NCBI GenBank assembly: GCA_029721435.1
Contig: CM056577.1
Coordinates: 26,801,719 to 26,865,718 of the forward strand
Direction of reading: 5' to 3'
Source of the DNA: Gymnothorax reevesii
Lineage: Eukaryota > Chordata > Actinopteri > Anguilliformes > Muraenidae
DNA: 64,000 nt
Shown here piece by piece: positions 34,044 to 46,216 of the stretch (position 1 is its first letter; the number at the start of each line of letters is the position of its first letter). The translations under genes and the position numbers were made by a program. The notes under the pieces are model-generated. The model saw only the letters and a list, made by a program, of their open reading frames with translations, did no database searches and had not been told where the DNA came from.

Positions 34044-34769
34044 CGTTTGTAGTGTTTATCTGAATTTTGTGGTATTTTCATGTTGACATCTGTGTATTCA
34101 CGATGGTATTCAACTTTGAAGCTGCGCAACAGTCATCGCATTCCGTCATTTCGGCTTGGCGAAGCTGGTCTTATTGCTGGAAGTGCTGATGTCAACAAAA
34201 AATGCCCTTCCTTCATCTCATCTCCCGATTTACGACAGTTTTGCACGATATCAGATCGCTGCTATTGAGGAAGCCCCAGCAAAACATCAATACATCTTAA
34301 TAGAGTGCATATTAATTAACATATTAATATCCACTCATATATAAATCTAATCACATAGCACAAATAAAACCAAAACATGCAAATAAGTAATATTGCGATT
34401 CCATTGCTTCCCCTTAGGTAGGAAACCTATAAGGAGTGAAAAAGATCAATGAAAATTATTAAGAAATTCAAGGAAAGGGCAGGATGTTGAGGGACGGGGG
34501 TGTACACTACATCATCTTCTTCATCACCTGCAGAATAAAGTGGTTTATCAGACATCTACAACCTGGTCAGCAGACATAAAGACATCATACAAGTATATCT
34601 ATAAATATGGGACAAAGTCCAGCTCTTCATTGAGACCTTAGTTTGTGGTGGCCTTCAGCTTGAAAATCCAAAATGTAAGAGTTTCTATAGTTTGTCACCT
34701 CCCCTCTTCGACATTTCTATACCTACTACTCTGAGTGATGCCAGGGTAAGAAGAGGTCAGGGAAACACC
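34044..34769. other. No recognisable gene
   Basis: AT-rich sequence with short open frames only. No transposon terminus was recognised. Confidence 0.4.
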
Positions 34770-35770
34770 AGATGCAGGATCCAGAAGTGTTTATTAAACA
34801 CAAAACAGTCAGAGAAAATTGGCAGACCCGCCAGAAATAAAACACCGGGCAAATGCACTGAACAAATGGGAAAACTAAGGTACACTGCCAAAGGCAGGGG
34901 GAAACAGAAATACTCACTCCAAGAGTGGATAAACTAGAAAAATAAAAACTGAACCAAACTAAACTGACGGACACACTGGGAGACTTAAACACGGGGCAGA
35001 CAATACGTGGGCGCAGCGAAATACAAGACTCGGGAACCATACACAGGAGAAACTCGGAAGGCACAAAGAGCTGAGATTTCACCTCGCAGATCAGAGTAAT
35101 ACTCAAGGTTCCGTCTGACGTCCCCCTCCCAGCTCTGCCACATAAATAGTCACGAGAGGAGGCGGGGACTCGGAATGCAATATCGACTGGAAACAGAAAC
35201 ACATGGGATTAAAAAACAACTACACGAGAACCGGGTTAACAATAATGACTCGAAACAAGACACTGAGACCATCAATCAAGCTAGACAGTTTGGAAATCTA
35301 AACGCGATGAGTAAAAAGCACCACAAGAGAAGCAAAGGAAAGCATAGTTTGTAAAACAGTTAATCAGAGACAGCTCAGGCAGAACTTACTAAAGCCAGGA
35401 ACACATGCACTTGCAAATGAGTTAATTAAGGTTAATACTATGTGACAAAATATTTACAATCACCCTCAAATAAGGGCTGGTTAGTACGGGTTAGTAATTA
35501 TCCTATCAGAGAACGCATTCACTCAGAGTTTAGCGAGACCCAGAATTAAACACAGGTGGAAGCAATGAGTGAAATACCAGAGTCGAAACCGAAAGAGGAA
35601 ACGTGATTGGACGACGAGACGCATGCATGCTGAAGGCTGTCACGCGACATCACTGGAGTTTGGCAGAGAGGGAGTGGATCATCAGACAGCAGAAATGAAA
35701 GCTGAAATATAAAATGAAAGTAAAGCACAAGCACAAAGACAGCACACATGCGGCAGAATCATAATAGCCG
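34770..35770 (-). repeat. PolyA-signal-bearing dispersed repeat (reverse orientation)
   Basis: Reverse complement reads towards a GTTTAATAAACACTTCTGG-type end at about 34,800. The body is AG-rich on this strand, as in 6222-7200 and the mirror of 10,750-11,600. Contains a 158-codon open frame (34,726-35,202, minus) of CT-biased composition with no known domain. Probably a non-autonomous retroelement. Confidence 0.4.
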
Positions 35771-35875
35771 GGTTATTTTCCAGCAGCCCTACCAAACTAC
35801 TTCTGGTTATGCAAGTGGCATCTGATGACACTTTTGGACTCAACTCACCATAGCAATTATTCTCTCTATTCATTA

Positions 35876-36365
35876 TCTATATTGCTTCTTGCTCAATAGG
35901 GTCACGGGTAGAGCTGGAGCCTATCCCAGCTGACTGTGGGCCAAGGCAGGGACACACCCTGGACAGCTCGCTAATCCATCGCAGGGTGCATTTATTCATT
36001 ATTTATTAACCTTTATTTAATCAGGAATAAAGACTTGAGATTCAAACTCTCTTTTTCGAGAGTGTCCCGGTCAAGATTGGCAGCAGCTCTGGTCAGCAAA
36101 AGTTAAACACAAACACAGTCACTGTACAAATTATAAAGATACGTATAAAATATCCTTGGAATAACATATAACATTAGATTAATGCACGCAAAATTCATAC
36201 ACCATTCATTCACGCACTCATACCTATGGGCAATTTAGATTCTCTAATAAGCCTGATGCGTATGTCTTGGGGAGAACATGCAAACTCAACACAGAAAGGC
36301 TTCAAACCTGATTCAAACCCACAACCTACTTGGTGTGATGCAGCAGTGCCACTGTGCCACCCCTC
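35876..36365 (-). repeat. LINE 3' tail, fish type (copy B), interrupted
   Basis: Same type as 9705-9875: GGGTCACGGGTAGAGCTGGA, GCCTATCCCAGCTGAC, then ACACACCCTGGACA and CGCAGGGTGCA. After an insertion (35,998-36,190) the tail resumes with CACCATTCATTCACGCACTC, GGGCAATTTAGA and ACATGCAAACTC, ending near CACTGTGCCACC. Confidence 0.65.
35998..36190 (-). repeat. Second LINE-type tail nested in copy B
   Basis: TTTATTTAATCAGGAATAAAG, CTTTTTCGAGAGTGTC and GGTCAAGATTGGCAGCAG are hallmarks of another abundant fish LINE tail. It splits the copy B tail at the GCAGGGTGCA | CACCATTC junction, so it is younger than copy B. Confidence 0.55.
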
Positions 36366-36984
36366 TGCAATTACTGTTGTGTCAAATACACAGTACATTT
36401 ATAATCAATATAATTATCATTCTTACATTGCAATTATGATTATTCTCTGATTGGGTCATCTAATACATAAGCATTATAATGTTTCCTGTATTCAATGGAA
36501 TGTATGATTATTAGTTTGTATCCATAATCATATATAGGCTGCAAGTATGACCGTTCTCTGGTTAAAGAACAGGAATGAGAGAGGACAATTACTCGAGGTC
36601 TGCATTCCGGAGGAGATAATTGGCACATTGCGTCCAAAGGAGATGGCCTCGCCTGAAGAAAAATCCTGAGATTGTGAACTCTTTGTTCCTTTTCTGTATG
36701 GAGAAAAACTCATTTCTTGATAAGCTGAGGACAAACTGTTACCTGTGTTCAGGGTGACCTCACCCCCTTGTAACATTGTGTAATTGATACACTGATAGGG
36801 CATAAATGATGTCTTGAATGACGGAGACCACACATTGAGCGTCAGGGATCCCTCACAGCTAGACAAGTATGAAATGTTTGTCCTTTTGAGGGAGTCACCA
36901 TACCTGAAAATTCTATGTCTGAGCCAGCATACCCTCTTGAGAACAAATTGTGTGATAAAAATCTCTTAACACACTGTCTGGCTT
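36366..36984. other. No recognisable gene
   Basis: AT-rich to mixed sequence. A 112-codon minus frame (36,528-36,866) resembles no family. Confidence 0.35.
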
Positions 36985-37290
36985 GCAATTTCTTAACCCT
37001 TCAAACTCTTAGGTTTTTACTTCAGTTTTCCCTCAAGTGGATTCAAAGTCAGAAAAAGTTTTTTTTTTGTTCATATTGTAGGACAAGGTCACATACAAAC
37101 ATAAGTATTCTGTATCTGCTGGTTGCAGCACATCACTGAAGCTACATCACACTTATATAGAAAGAAAAATATTCAAACCCAGGATCCCATGAAATCATGA
37201 AATGATCTTGAAATCATTTTATATTCATTTCCCCATAATTTAACAAGACGTCTTTGGAATTGTTGAAAACCTTGGGCTCTCCACTAAAAT
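36985..37290. repeat. Dispersed repeat, copy 2 (related to 3700-4080)
   Basis: Shares ordered blocks with 3700-4080 (see there), including CCCTCAAGT, GACAAGGTCACATACAAAC and GAAAACCTTGGG. Same orientation. Confidence 0.5.
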
Positions 37291-38999
37291 TTTTGCCCTG
37301 AGCTGAGGGTCCAGCACCTGCACAGGACTGGAGACTGCATCCTGGAAAAAGTACCCCGCACCAACCTCATCCATGCCAGGGATGACCTGCTGACCAGATG
37401 ACTGACCCAAGAGGTCGCACAAGTCACCAAAGATACTCAATGGCTATCAGTGTCCGTCCTCCATGTGAAGAACAGTTTCCCATGCTGAGAGAGGCGAGCG
37501 GACGACAGGGCGATGGCAGCGGGCGGAGAATCAAACAGCATACCAAGCTGCCATCAAAGCCCTCTGCAGATGAATAAGAGCAGGATTATCCACAGAATGG
37601 ATTTGGGACAGCAGCATGGAAGGGGAGGGGACTGCTGGAAGGGTCCGGGTGAACGAGGAGGCAGAGCAAGGCAGACGTGGACGCAGTCGAGGCGACTGAA
37701 CAAATGGCTGTTTAAGCTGTGGGGTGTTGATTCACTGAGCGCGTGCATGCGCAAATCCTCAGCAGCAGGAGAAGTAAGAAAGTTCAAAATGAGATGAGGT
37801 GAGAGCAGAGTCGGGCACAGATGGGAATCCGACTCGACGCACAGCAACATGTGAGTCATGAAAAATGTAAGAAATTCAGAGTGAAAATGCAATGTTTTTG
37901 CTAATGCCCAGTGGGACACGGATGGTCATGAGTCAGACGGGCCAATTCGTTGTAGATTGCAGAGCTACGGAATCAGAAATTAAAGGCTATGAGGTCAAAA
38001 TTTCACCCCAAACAGGTGAACTTAGAAAAATGTAAAATGTGACTGGACCTATACTTCAGTTAGATTTCAATCATTGGATTTTCTAATAGTGCCAAAAACA
38101 GTGGCAAACATGTCTTGGAGAAGAATGTTTATTTAATGCGAACATTTTTTCTTTAATTTCAATAATTTTACTTCAATAAAAAGATAAAATTTTTGTGAAT
38201 ATTTGTGTGAAAGGCCAAGGGGATGAACAGCAAAGACTTTTTTCTCCTCGCTCTTTTTCACTAAGTTAGTTTTGAAGGGCACTGTATGTGTTTGAAACCT
38301 GATTTTGTTACGAATCTGAATTTGTGGAAAGCAGGCTTTGTTAGACCATGGACTGGCTGATTACAGAAAAAAACCCTTAGATCCCTGCCTGCTTGTTTTT
38401 TGAAATAAATAAATAAATAAATAAAATTTTGTTTGATATTATTTTCGTGTATACACATCCTTCTTTCATGTGGACTCTTGATCCATCAAACATAACCCCT
38501 CTGGCCAATGCCTGTGTTTTAGTTTTACTCCAAAACATCAGAGATAAAGATTGCATTTCTTAGACTACTCCAGAAAAGATACCATCAAGGGTAAGGATGC
38601 TTCAAGCAACAAAAAAGCATTCACTCGATGCATAGGCAGTTTTTTCAGTGATTAAATATGAATAATAATATACCATTTGCAGCTTGAAAGAGCAGATGGT
38701 AGAATCTCTACTCACCATGATCAAACTGAGCAATTTGCCTTATGATTTATAACACAGCCTCTGCAGCCATTCAGCTACGTTACATATGTTACAGTACATA
38801 AATAAATAAGTAAATAAATAAATAACAATATATGAAAACTATGCCAGCTATCATTTATTTAAAAAGTGACAGTCACACCTGTTTTTCTCTTTGCCTCCCG
38901 CGTAATAATGGATGATTAAAAGATTATGCCTCTTTTAATCATGCTTGAGGAAGGTGTCAGATATCATAACCTAATGGCATAATTCATCCGTTACGTGAT
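37291..38999. other. No supported gene; AAAT microsatellites
   Basis: 37,440-37,900 is GC-richer with open frames of 94 (plus) and 121 (minus) codons of no recognised family. AAAT-type microsatellites lie at 38,403-38,424 and 38,799-38,825. Confidence 0.35.
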
Positions 39000-39310
39000 G
39001 CTATTCTCCCCCAAAGTCCCACATATTAGAAATCTGCTGAAGTGGCACGGAGAAGCGCCATGGAGCTGATTAATTAGACTGACAGGGCTCTATTTTAGCT
39101 GCCTTATTACTCCTTGGAGGGATGATGATTCTGGATCCAAGGGCTCTGGCTGCAGATTTATTTGAGGGATTTAACACCTCGGTGTGGCCATTATAGCCCT
39201 TACATGTTATCCTATTAAACCGTGTAATGCTTTGTCAATTTAGGCTCCTGTGCTACAGCAATAAAGTCATTGAGTCGTTGACCTGCTGTGACGTTTCTCA
39301 GTACTGAGGG
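39000..39310. promoter_or_regulatory. Candidate conserved non-coding segment
   Basis: Unique sequence with GCTGATTAATTAGACTGACAG (adjacent homeodomain and TALE-type cores) near 39,064, and TATTAAACCGTG downstream. No coding frame. Motif clustering is seen; function is inferred. Confidence 0.25.
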
Positions 39311-41429
39311 GTCACAGAAGGGCTGGAGATGTGACGAACATGTGGGCCATTCAATCTAGCCTCTAATATTCACTCTTGCACTGCTAACATTTAATTATTT
39401 TACTGTGGGGAAATTCTCTTTTTTTTTATCTTTATCTTTCTTTCGTTTTGGACAAGATTGCGAGAGAGTTCTAGAATTAACCAGAAGAATTTATGATAAT
39501 TTAAGGTAAAGATAGTATCTTGTGAGTGGGTGGGCAGTTTTTAAAATGTGTTTATTTATCTATTTGTTTACTTTGTTCCATTAGTTATTGGCCTGTTATT
39601 CAAAAGCCATGCAATTGGAAATAAATTTTGATTGGGCTGAAGTCGAGGTAATATTCTTAGGTATGTTACTGATATTCTTTCCACAAAAATAGAGTCTTCG
39701 GCAAAGTAGAAGTCAATTACTGTCCTGACAGCTTGATGAACAGAAGTTGATCTGGACTTGTTCAGTGCATTAGTTATTTTGACTTAGTACTAGACAAAAA
39801 CACAAGGATTTACACAAACCAGATCACAGGCAGCTGCCCAGCGGGTAGCCCATTTAGCAATTACTCCATTGTGAGGTATTTGTCAGTGCCACCTTGTTAG
39901 GTATTAGCTGTACAGAGAGATGCGTAATTTGAGTTGCTCGAACTGAAGCATTTCAGTTTGCTCAACTTCAGTGCATGATCGCAAATCAACCCCTTTCTTT
40001 TGATTAGACTGCTTGAACGTGAAATGCATGTTTAGTCTGCCAGAGCAACTCATGAAGTTGTAAATTAAGCAATGTCTATTAGTATGTGCAATAAAGGCAT
40101 GCAAAAGCAGAACATATTCATCAATCCTATCGTGATCCATTTACCTAAATCAAAGCCACGAGTGAAGATGAGAATCCCACCACGGACTGGATGAAAGCCT
40201 GGAATTCGCCCTGGACAGGCTGTCTGTCCATCATATGGTGCGCTATTAATGAGTAACCATTCCATGGCAGGAAATCCCACCAAAAAATGTCACTACCTGT
40301 GCAAAGAAGATGGCCGACAGTGCTGCAAAAGAATTCGACAGCACGCTACTGTTCCACATGCAGTCTTGTAGGCGCTGTCCCCTCTCCAGTCCACCCCTAC
40401 AAATCAAAGACAGGATCACCTCCCATCCTCAATCGCACCACCCCCCCAAAAAAGAAAACCCTGCTGTCCTGAAACACAACAGCTCAGGCATGTAAGATAC
40501 ACACTGCTCTCACCACCGTGGCATCTTGAGTATCAATTCGGTCTGACAGGGGCTGCTGGTCGTCCGATGTTACCCAGTTGAGGGGAAGCAGACCAGACGC
40601 TAGAGCGACGAGTGGCCGTCACTGACGGTCAGAGTTCGCCACTGGGGCCTATCCACACGTTTCTGGAAGGGTCACTGCAAAAAAAAGCATCTCAATATGC
40701 ATTCCAGTCATACAAAAGTATATTTAGGCTTTAAATCTTTTTTTTTTTTTTGCCTGTCACCTGTACGCTAAAAAAAATCAAACAGGGGCAATCATTTAAC
40801 AATATTTGTCAACAAAATAAAGATATTTTCCTTGTCAAGCACACAGTGACCACGCGGCAGTAACTTCAAAGATGTGACGTTTTTCTTTTTACTTTTTGAC
40901 CTGTTTGATACATTTCTGGCTACTGAAATCCCCCCTTTTTTCCTCTCCCTTTGTAACTCCCATGTACTGTATCTGCACTCAATTCATCTGTCCGCTTGAT
41001 AAGTTCATTCTGTGAAAGTTGAATATTTGTTTACTGTTTCTGGTAAAAAGGTAACCATAAATAAAAATAAATGAAATCACATCTGTCACTGCCAGTGTTG
41101 AGGGAAATAGAGGTACTGCGTTCAAATATGCGTGATTTTGCACTATGGTGGATAAACTCTTCCTGGAAAAGATTCGGCTAATTAATTACTAGAGGCACGC
41201 ATGTTGTGCCCGTGCATGTGCATGTATGAGAATGTGTGTGTTTGCGTGTGTCTTTCTGTGTTTTTTCGTTTGAACTTGTTAAATGCATTTATGAGGAATA
41301 CGTGCTTTCTTGTGATTGCTGCAAATAAATCCAGCTGACCTTTTAAATTTCAGTCTGGTGAAAATTAATCCTGAATTTAGAGCAAGAACAAGCAAATAAA
41401 AGATCCTGAACATGATGAAAACATGATCC
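39311..41429. other. No supported gene; small LINE-tail fragment
   Basis: 40,150-40,230 carries a degraded CCTGGACAGGCTGTCTGTCC-type LINE-tail piece. 40,280-40,680 is GC-richer with short frames only. The remainder is AT-rich with poly-T near 40,737-40,751. Confidence 0.35.
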
Positions 41430-41740
41430 TCGGGCTTGATTCACTTCCAGAGAAGCGGCTCGGTGTGCGAGCCAGAATGTAGGAGTCAGTAACTCAGTGG
41501 ACCGAGGCCAGCGAGCTCCCCACCCTGTTGTGCTGATCTCCATTTCCCATCTCCAGCCGGCGATCGCAGCAATCTGAGGGACAGAATTTATTTTTTGATT
41601 CATGCTTCGTTTTACATTAAAACACTTTAAAATGCATGGCACCGCACCACGGCAGCCAGTGGAGCTTTTCCAAAATAAATTATGCACCTCTTAAATCATG
41701 CCGCAGGTACACGAGGGCACATTTTGAAAATTGCAGTCAC
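41430..41740. promoter_or_regulatory. Candidate conserved non-coding segment
   Basis: Unique sequence containing TTTTTGATTCATGC and AAATAAATTATGCACCTC (POU/homeodomain-like). A 114-codon minus frame across it has no recognised domain. Confidence 0.2.
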
Positions 41741-42674
41741 AGTAAAAAAAAAGAAAGAAAAGAAAATAAAAGTTTTTTGTACCTGCAAAGAAGTGTGCCG
41801 TGTTTAATATTAATTCGGTCACCCTTCCGCAATGTCGGCCATCATGTAAAACAGGCGTTGGAAGAGCTGACGAAGACATAAATGAGCTGTGTTCTGAGGG
41901 TAGGTCACCCAGCCCACAGACAGAACAGAGACAATATGTGATGGGGTCAGGAAAGAATGCCAGAGGATTGAGATATGTTGTGAACAAACATTTGGGTTCT
42001 GACACTCGTAAATAGCTCAATGTCTTCCTCTTCTGTCTTTCTTAGACCTCCACATGACCCATGTAGACTCAGGTTGTGAGCCAAGTTTACATATCAAAGC
42101 CAGGAGACTTTTTTCAAACTAGTCAAATGCTAAAATAAACCTAGGTTGTGGTCCTAATATGAAGTGAATTAAGAACACCTCAGGATATTAGGATTTGGCA
42201 CAAAGTACCAGGCTACAGCACAAAAGCTCGAAAGGAAATCTCTCCAGATTTCAAAAGGTTTTTTCTTTTAAAATAATTCGTGGATGTATCAAATTGGACA
42301 GAAATTAGACAAAATCTGTTCCAAATTAGACAGTAAATTAACACAATTATCTTCTAATTAGACATAATTTGTCCAAATTACCGTATTCAAGTACAATGCA
42401 TTATTCGACCCAAAATCAATGACAAATGTAATTTTACCAAAATTATACTCAAATGAGAAATCAAATATAAGACCTACAATATCCTTTATTCTAATTATAC
42501 TCTATTATAGATTATATATATAGATAGAAGATATTTTTAGATGAATATTATATATGATTATAGTCAAATAACAAACCGAATATGTGATACATAGGGCATA
42601 CTAATTGGGATTGATTAGCGTAGCTCAAAAGTTGCCAACACGTTGCTACATGAGAACTACAAAGGTAATATATC
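41741..42674. other. No recognisable gene
   Basis: AT-rich. 42,260-42,420 has recurrent AATTAGACA/GTCCAAATT-like pieces, and TATA-rich low complexity occurs near 42,500-42,560. Confidence 0.35.
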
Positions 42675-43631
42675 GGGCTCTAAATTCATTGACCAGGCGA
42701 AGGCGCGGCGAATGGGGGGAGCGCTGCACCAACGGGGTGTATCCAGGCGTATTTTGCAATTTCGTGCCTGGTGCAGCCCCGCACAAGTACTCCTCTGTCC
42801 CGTCTCTCTCCATCCTGCCGGTGCAAGTGTGAAAGAGGGAGGAGAGAAGGCCTGAGTGGGTTTAACACAACCGAGTCAAATCTTCACCAATCATCACCTT
42901 TAATATGTTGGAATATAGAAGCCTCTGTCCTATATCTGCATGATGCGTTAATGTTGCATTTTACTTTGCTGCTTCAGGCATGTTTTCTGCACCGCTTATG
43001 TCTATATTAAGCATTACAAATAAGAGTTTGCTGGCTAGCTAGGGCATTCGCGAATTTTTACCATGAGCAAATTTGAATGGAATTTTAAAACGAAACTACG
43101 TCAGATCATTCAAACTTATGGAGTTTGAAACCTAAGTGATAATAATAGCATGAAGCCGCTTGCACACTGGACGCGGAACAAATTTTTTGCACGACGGATT
43201 ACATTCAAAGTCAATGCAAAGATGCGAATACACGGGTGTAATCAGACGTGCAAAAAATTTGCATTTACAATGCATTAAATAGTAGTCGCTGTAATTATTT
43301 ATAGCATTGAAACGTGCCTGACATTCTGGAAACCTGCCTGTGAGGTTTCGGTGATGTGTGAGCACTGTGCGCCGGTCAGCCAAATTGCCACTGCACAGAA
43401 AGTAAAGCAGGTTGGAGCTGGCAAGCTCCCTGCACACTTTCGGTGGAACCCTCTTCCACGAAATTGTCACTGCGTCATGATGAATATGTGACACCTCCTC
43501 CTACTACACCGCCACACCCATCTCGGTGCTCATCTGTCTACCAAATTGTCGAAGTGGCTGCACGCGATGTTGCTCCGCACAAAATTACCACTGCGTGGGC
43601 TACACCAAGCTGCGCCAAGAAATTAGAGCCC
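42675..43631. mobile_element. TIR element 1 (GGGCTCTAA family), ~0.96 kb
   Basis: Termini GGGCTCTAAATTCATTG (42,675) and, reversed, GGGCTCTAATTTCTTGG (from 43,631) form an inverted repeat. No transposase. Contains a block A (42,690-43,135) matched in inverse at 51,448-51,885, a module B (43,153-43,260) starting GCCGCTTGCACACTGGACGC, and a block C (43,260-43,631) matched in inverse at 45,654-46,060. Non-autonomous; superfamily not assigned. Confidence 0.65.
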
Positions 43632-43654
43632 CTATTGTACTGGTGGGCTAGAAT

Positions 43655-43735
43655 TAATCTTTTTTTTTTTTTTTAAAATAAATTTGGCATCTCCAATCCC
43701 ACCCGAATCTGGAATGCCCAACTCGTGTACTCAGG
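43655..43735 (-). repeat. SINE-like 3' tail (matches 61.2 kb)
   Basis: A poly-T run followed by TTTGGCATCTCCAATCCCAC and CCGAATCTGGA is the reverse complement of the end of the 60,880-61,305 unit (TCAGGTGGGATTGGAGATGC, CGAATTT, poly-A). Two copies in opposite orientation with A tails indicate a retroposon. Confidence 0.6.
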
Positions 43736-44281
43736 GGCGCAGATAGAACTGCGACATGTGCTTTATGACAACAATTAGTCCTGGCTATTTCTCAATCATC
43801 TTCCTTTATTGATGCGTTTTCCAAGTATCGTAACTGGCAACTGAAGACACGGTTTCTCTCCATATGTGATCTAACAGCAATGAAATCATGGGGTAAATTC
43901 AGTACAGAAATGGGCTACTTGCGTGAGGGTCGACAGGTTTGCAATTTTGAATAACGTTGATTTAAATACAGCTCTCTGAGTGAATCTTCTCAGTTCTTAG
44001 TCATTTTCACAATTAACAAAAGGTTCACTCCGAGAGCGCTCCACACTCAACAGGTGCTGCTTGTTCTCTCCGATTAAGTAGGACGGCAATCATTAATCTG
44101 GATGCGTATTTGCTGTATTTAAAATTGATGTAAACTATATTAAGCTACACTTTACTACAGTAAACTACAGTTTGTTGCAAATATACTATAGTAATTGAAT
44201 ATCATTACTATAGTAGAGTTTGACTTGTGCGATTTACTTTAGCATCACTATTGTAAACTGCAGAGTTACTATAGTATATAT
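43736..44281. repeat. Mixed sequence and ACTATAGTA-type degenerate repeats
   Basis: From about 44,130 many CTATAGTA, GTAAACTACAGT and TACTATAG pieces form a degenerate array. It ends at the hAT MITE target site and similar sequence resumes at about 45,230. Confidence 0.4.
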
Positions 44282-44853
44282 CAGGGGTCGTCAAACCTGG
44301 TCCTGGAGAGCCGCAGTGTCTGCTGGATTTTGACGTTACTCTGCACTTAATTGATGAATGAAAGCAGTTCATTACACCCTTAACTCATCTCACCTGGTGT
44401 CTTAGGTTTAAATAGGGTAGACAAAACCAAATTCAACACTCCCTGTGCTGTTAGCAATACTCCTGTACTGAGGGAATATTATGCTAATCAATCAATTACC
44501 AGGAACTACCCACAAGACTCCTAGAGCCAATTAAACAGGCATGCAGGTTGTGACAGAAGTCTATGTGGAAACCAAGATTTGTCAATTTAGTTGGACATTT
44601 AGCATAGTTGTAATCCGGACAATGTAGAGGTTCAAAGTAAAGATAAAAGTTTATCGGGCAGGGGTAGCAAGCCCTGGTCCTGGAGAGCCACAGGGTGTGT
44701 GAGTTTGGTTTTCTCCACCTATTTTAAATCTTAAACACCAGGTTTCATGAGTTTGGCTTGTAATGAACTGCTTTCATTCATCAATTAAGTGCAGAGTAAC
44801 GTCAAAAACCAGCAGACACTGCGGCTCTCCAGGACCAGGGTTGACGACCCCTG
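44282..44853. mobile_element. hAT-type MITE with 8-bp target duplication
   Basis: Left end CAGGGGTCGTCAAACCTGGT, right end (reversed) CAGGGGTCGTCAACCCTGGT, followed by CCTGGAGAGCCGCAGTGTCT on both sides. Perfect duplicated GTATATAT at 44,274-44,281 and 44,854-44,861 gives the 8-bp signature of hAT. A third terminus of the same family at 44,659 (same direction as the left end) makes the right 195 bp look like a complete smaller MITE inside the larger one. The middle (44,490-44,560) matches 5272-5350. No transposase; must be mobilised in trans. Confidence 0.9.
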
Positions 44854-44861
44854 GTATATAT

Positions 44862-45653
44862 ACTAACAGCAGAGACTTGGAAACGTTTTCCTGACCGATG
44901 AGATGTCGATGTGAAGGTCAACGTGAGGCTGACACTTGACAACGCTGCCAAGCTTCTGAAGAGGAGGGGAGGTGTAGTGCTGTAATAAATCTCACTCTTA
45001 CTTCAACAGACACATTGTATACAGTATTTTCCGACACAACACATATTGTAAATACCATAATAAACCATTATGCACAAAGAAATGTCTCCTTTTTTTCTTT
45101 GTTTGGATTTCAGCAGACTGTCAACTAGGCTTTTAACCATGCTTAACCATGCTGTATGTATGGTATAGAAGGTTACATGCAGTCTGTTACTGATAACCAA
45201 TGTGAATCCACCATCCCCAGGATCCTTTCAGATCTCAACAACGTTGTGTAGTAATGTTCACTACAGATAACAGCAGTAGTGTATCCTGCAGATAAGTGAT
45301 ACTGTCGTAATGTTTACCACTGATTATTATTGTAATACATGTAATGTTTAGTAACAGATAGCCACAGTAAACCTATGCTAACTGTAATATTTACTACAGA
45401 TTAATGACACCGTCGTAATATTTACAACTAATTACTAAAGTTTCTTGCCATAGAAATGTTTACAACAGATTCCAATTGTAGCAGCGTGGAATATGTACTA
45501 CAGATATCTGTAGTAAAACTGCTGAAACACTTGCATATTTAATCCAGAGTAAAATAGCAAATTTACTACAGATTACTGTAAGTTCCCATAGTAAACTATT
45601 GTAAATGTTCACCTTAACTTGCTATTGTAATTCCACAAAAATACCATAGTTAT
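44862..45653. repeat. Degenerate TTTACTACAGAT-type array
   Basis: From about 45,235 the motifs TAATGTTTACTACAGAT, TAATATTTACTACAGATTA and similar recur many times at irregular spacing. Related to 44,130-44,281. No coding. Confidence 0.45.
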
Positions 45654-46216
45654 GGCTCTAATTTCTTGGCGCAGCTCAGGGTGGCGCAGCATGGCACTGC
45701 CCACGCAGTGGTAATTTCGTCCGGCACAGCCCGCGCAGTGGTAATTTCCTGCAGTGCAACACCGTGCGCAGCCACTTTGGCAATTTGGTAGACGGCTGTG
45801 CGCCGAGATGGGTGTGGCGGCGTAGTCGGGGGAGGTGTCACATATTCATCAAGACGCAATGACAATTTCGTAGAAAAAGTCTACGCTGAAGTTGCGCAGA
45901 AAGCTCCCCGGCTCCAACCTGCCTTACTTTCTGTGCAATGGTAATTTGGCTGACCGGCGCACAGCGCGCAAACGTCTCCGAAACCTCACAGGCAGGTTTT
46001 TAGAATATCTGGCAAATTTCTATGCAATAAATAATTACAGCAACCACTATTTAATGTAACTATCAGAATCAGGACATAAATTATAGTATCTATATCGATT
46101 GTCCCAATGCCAGATTAAAGGCGGCTGGCACGCGTAATGGAAACTCAACCTGGCTTAATTAATGTAGCTGAATCTGTGATGCAAACTAATGACTTCAAAT
46201 CTTTCTCATATATATA

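Noticed and set aside
34726..35202. 158-codon minus-strand open frame
   Set aside because: Lies inside a repeat and has CT-driven low-complexity residues; no domain.
44130..45653. Suspected CRISPR-like or regular tandem array
   Set aside because: Motif spacing is irregular and units are degenerate; no spacer/repeat structure and the setting is a vertebrate genome.
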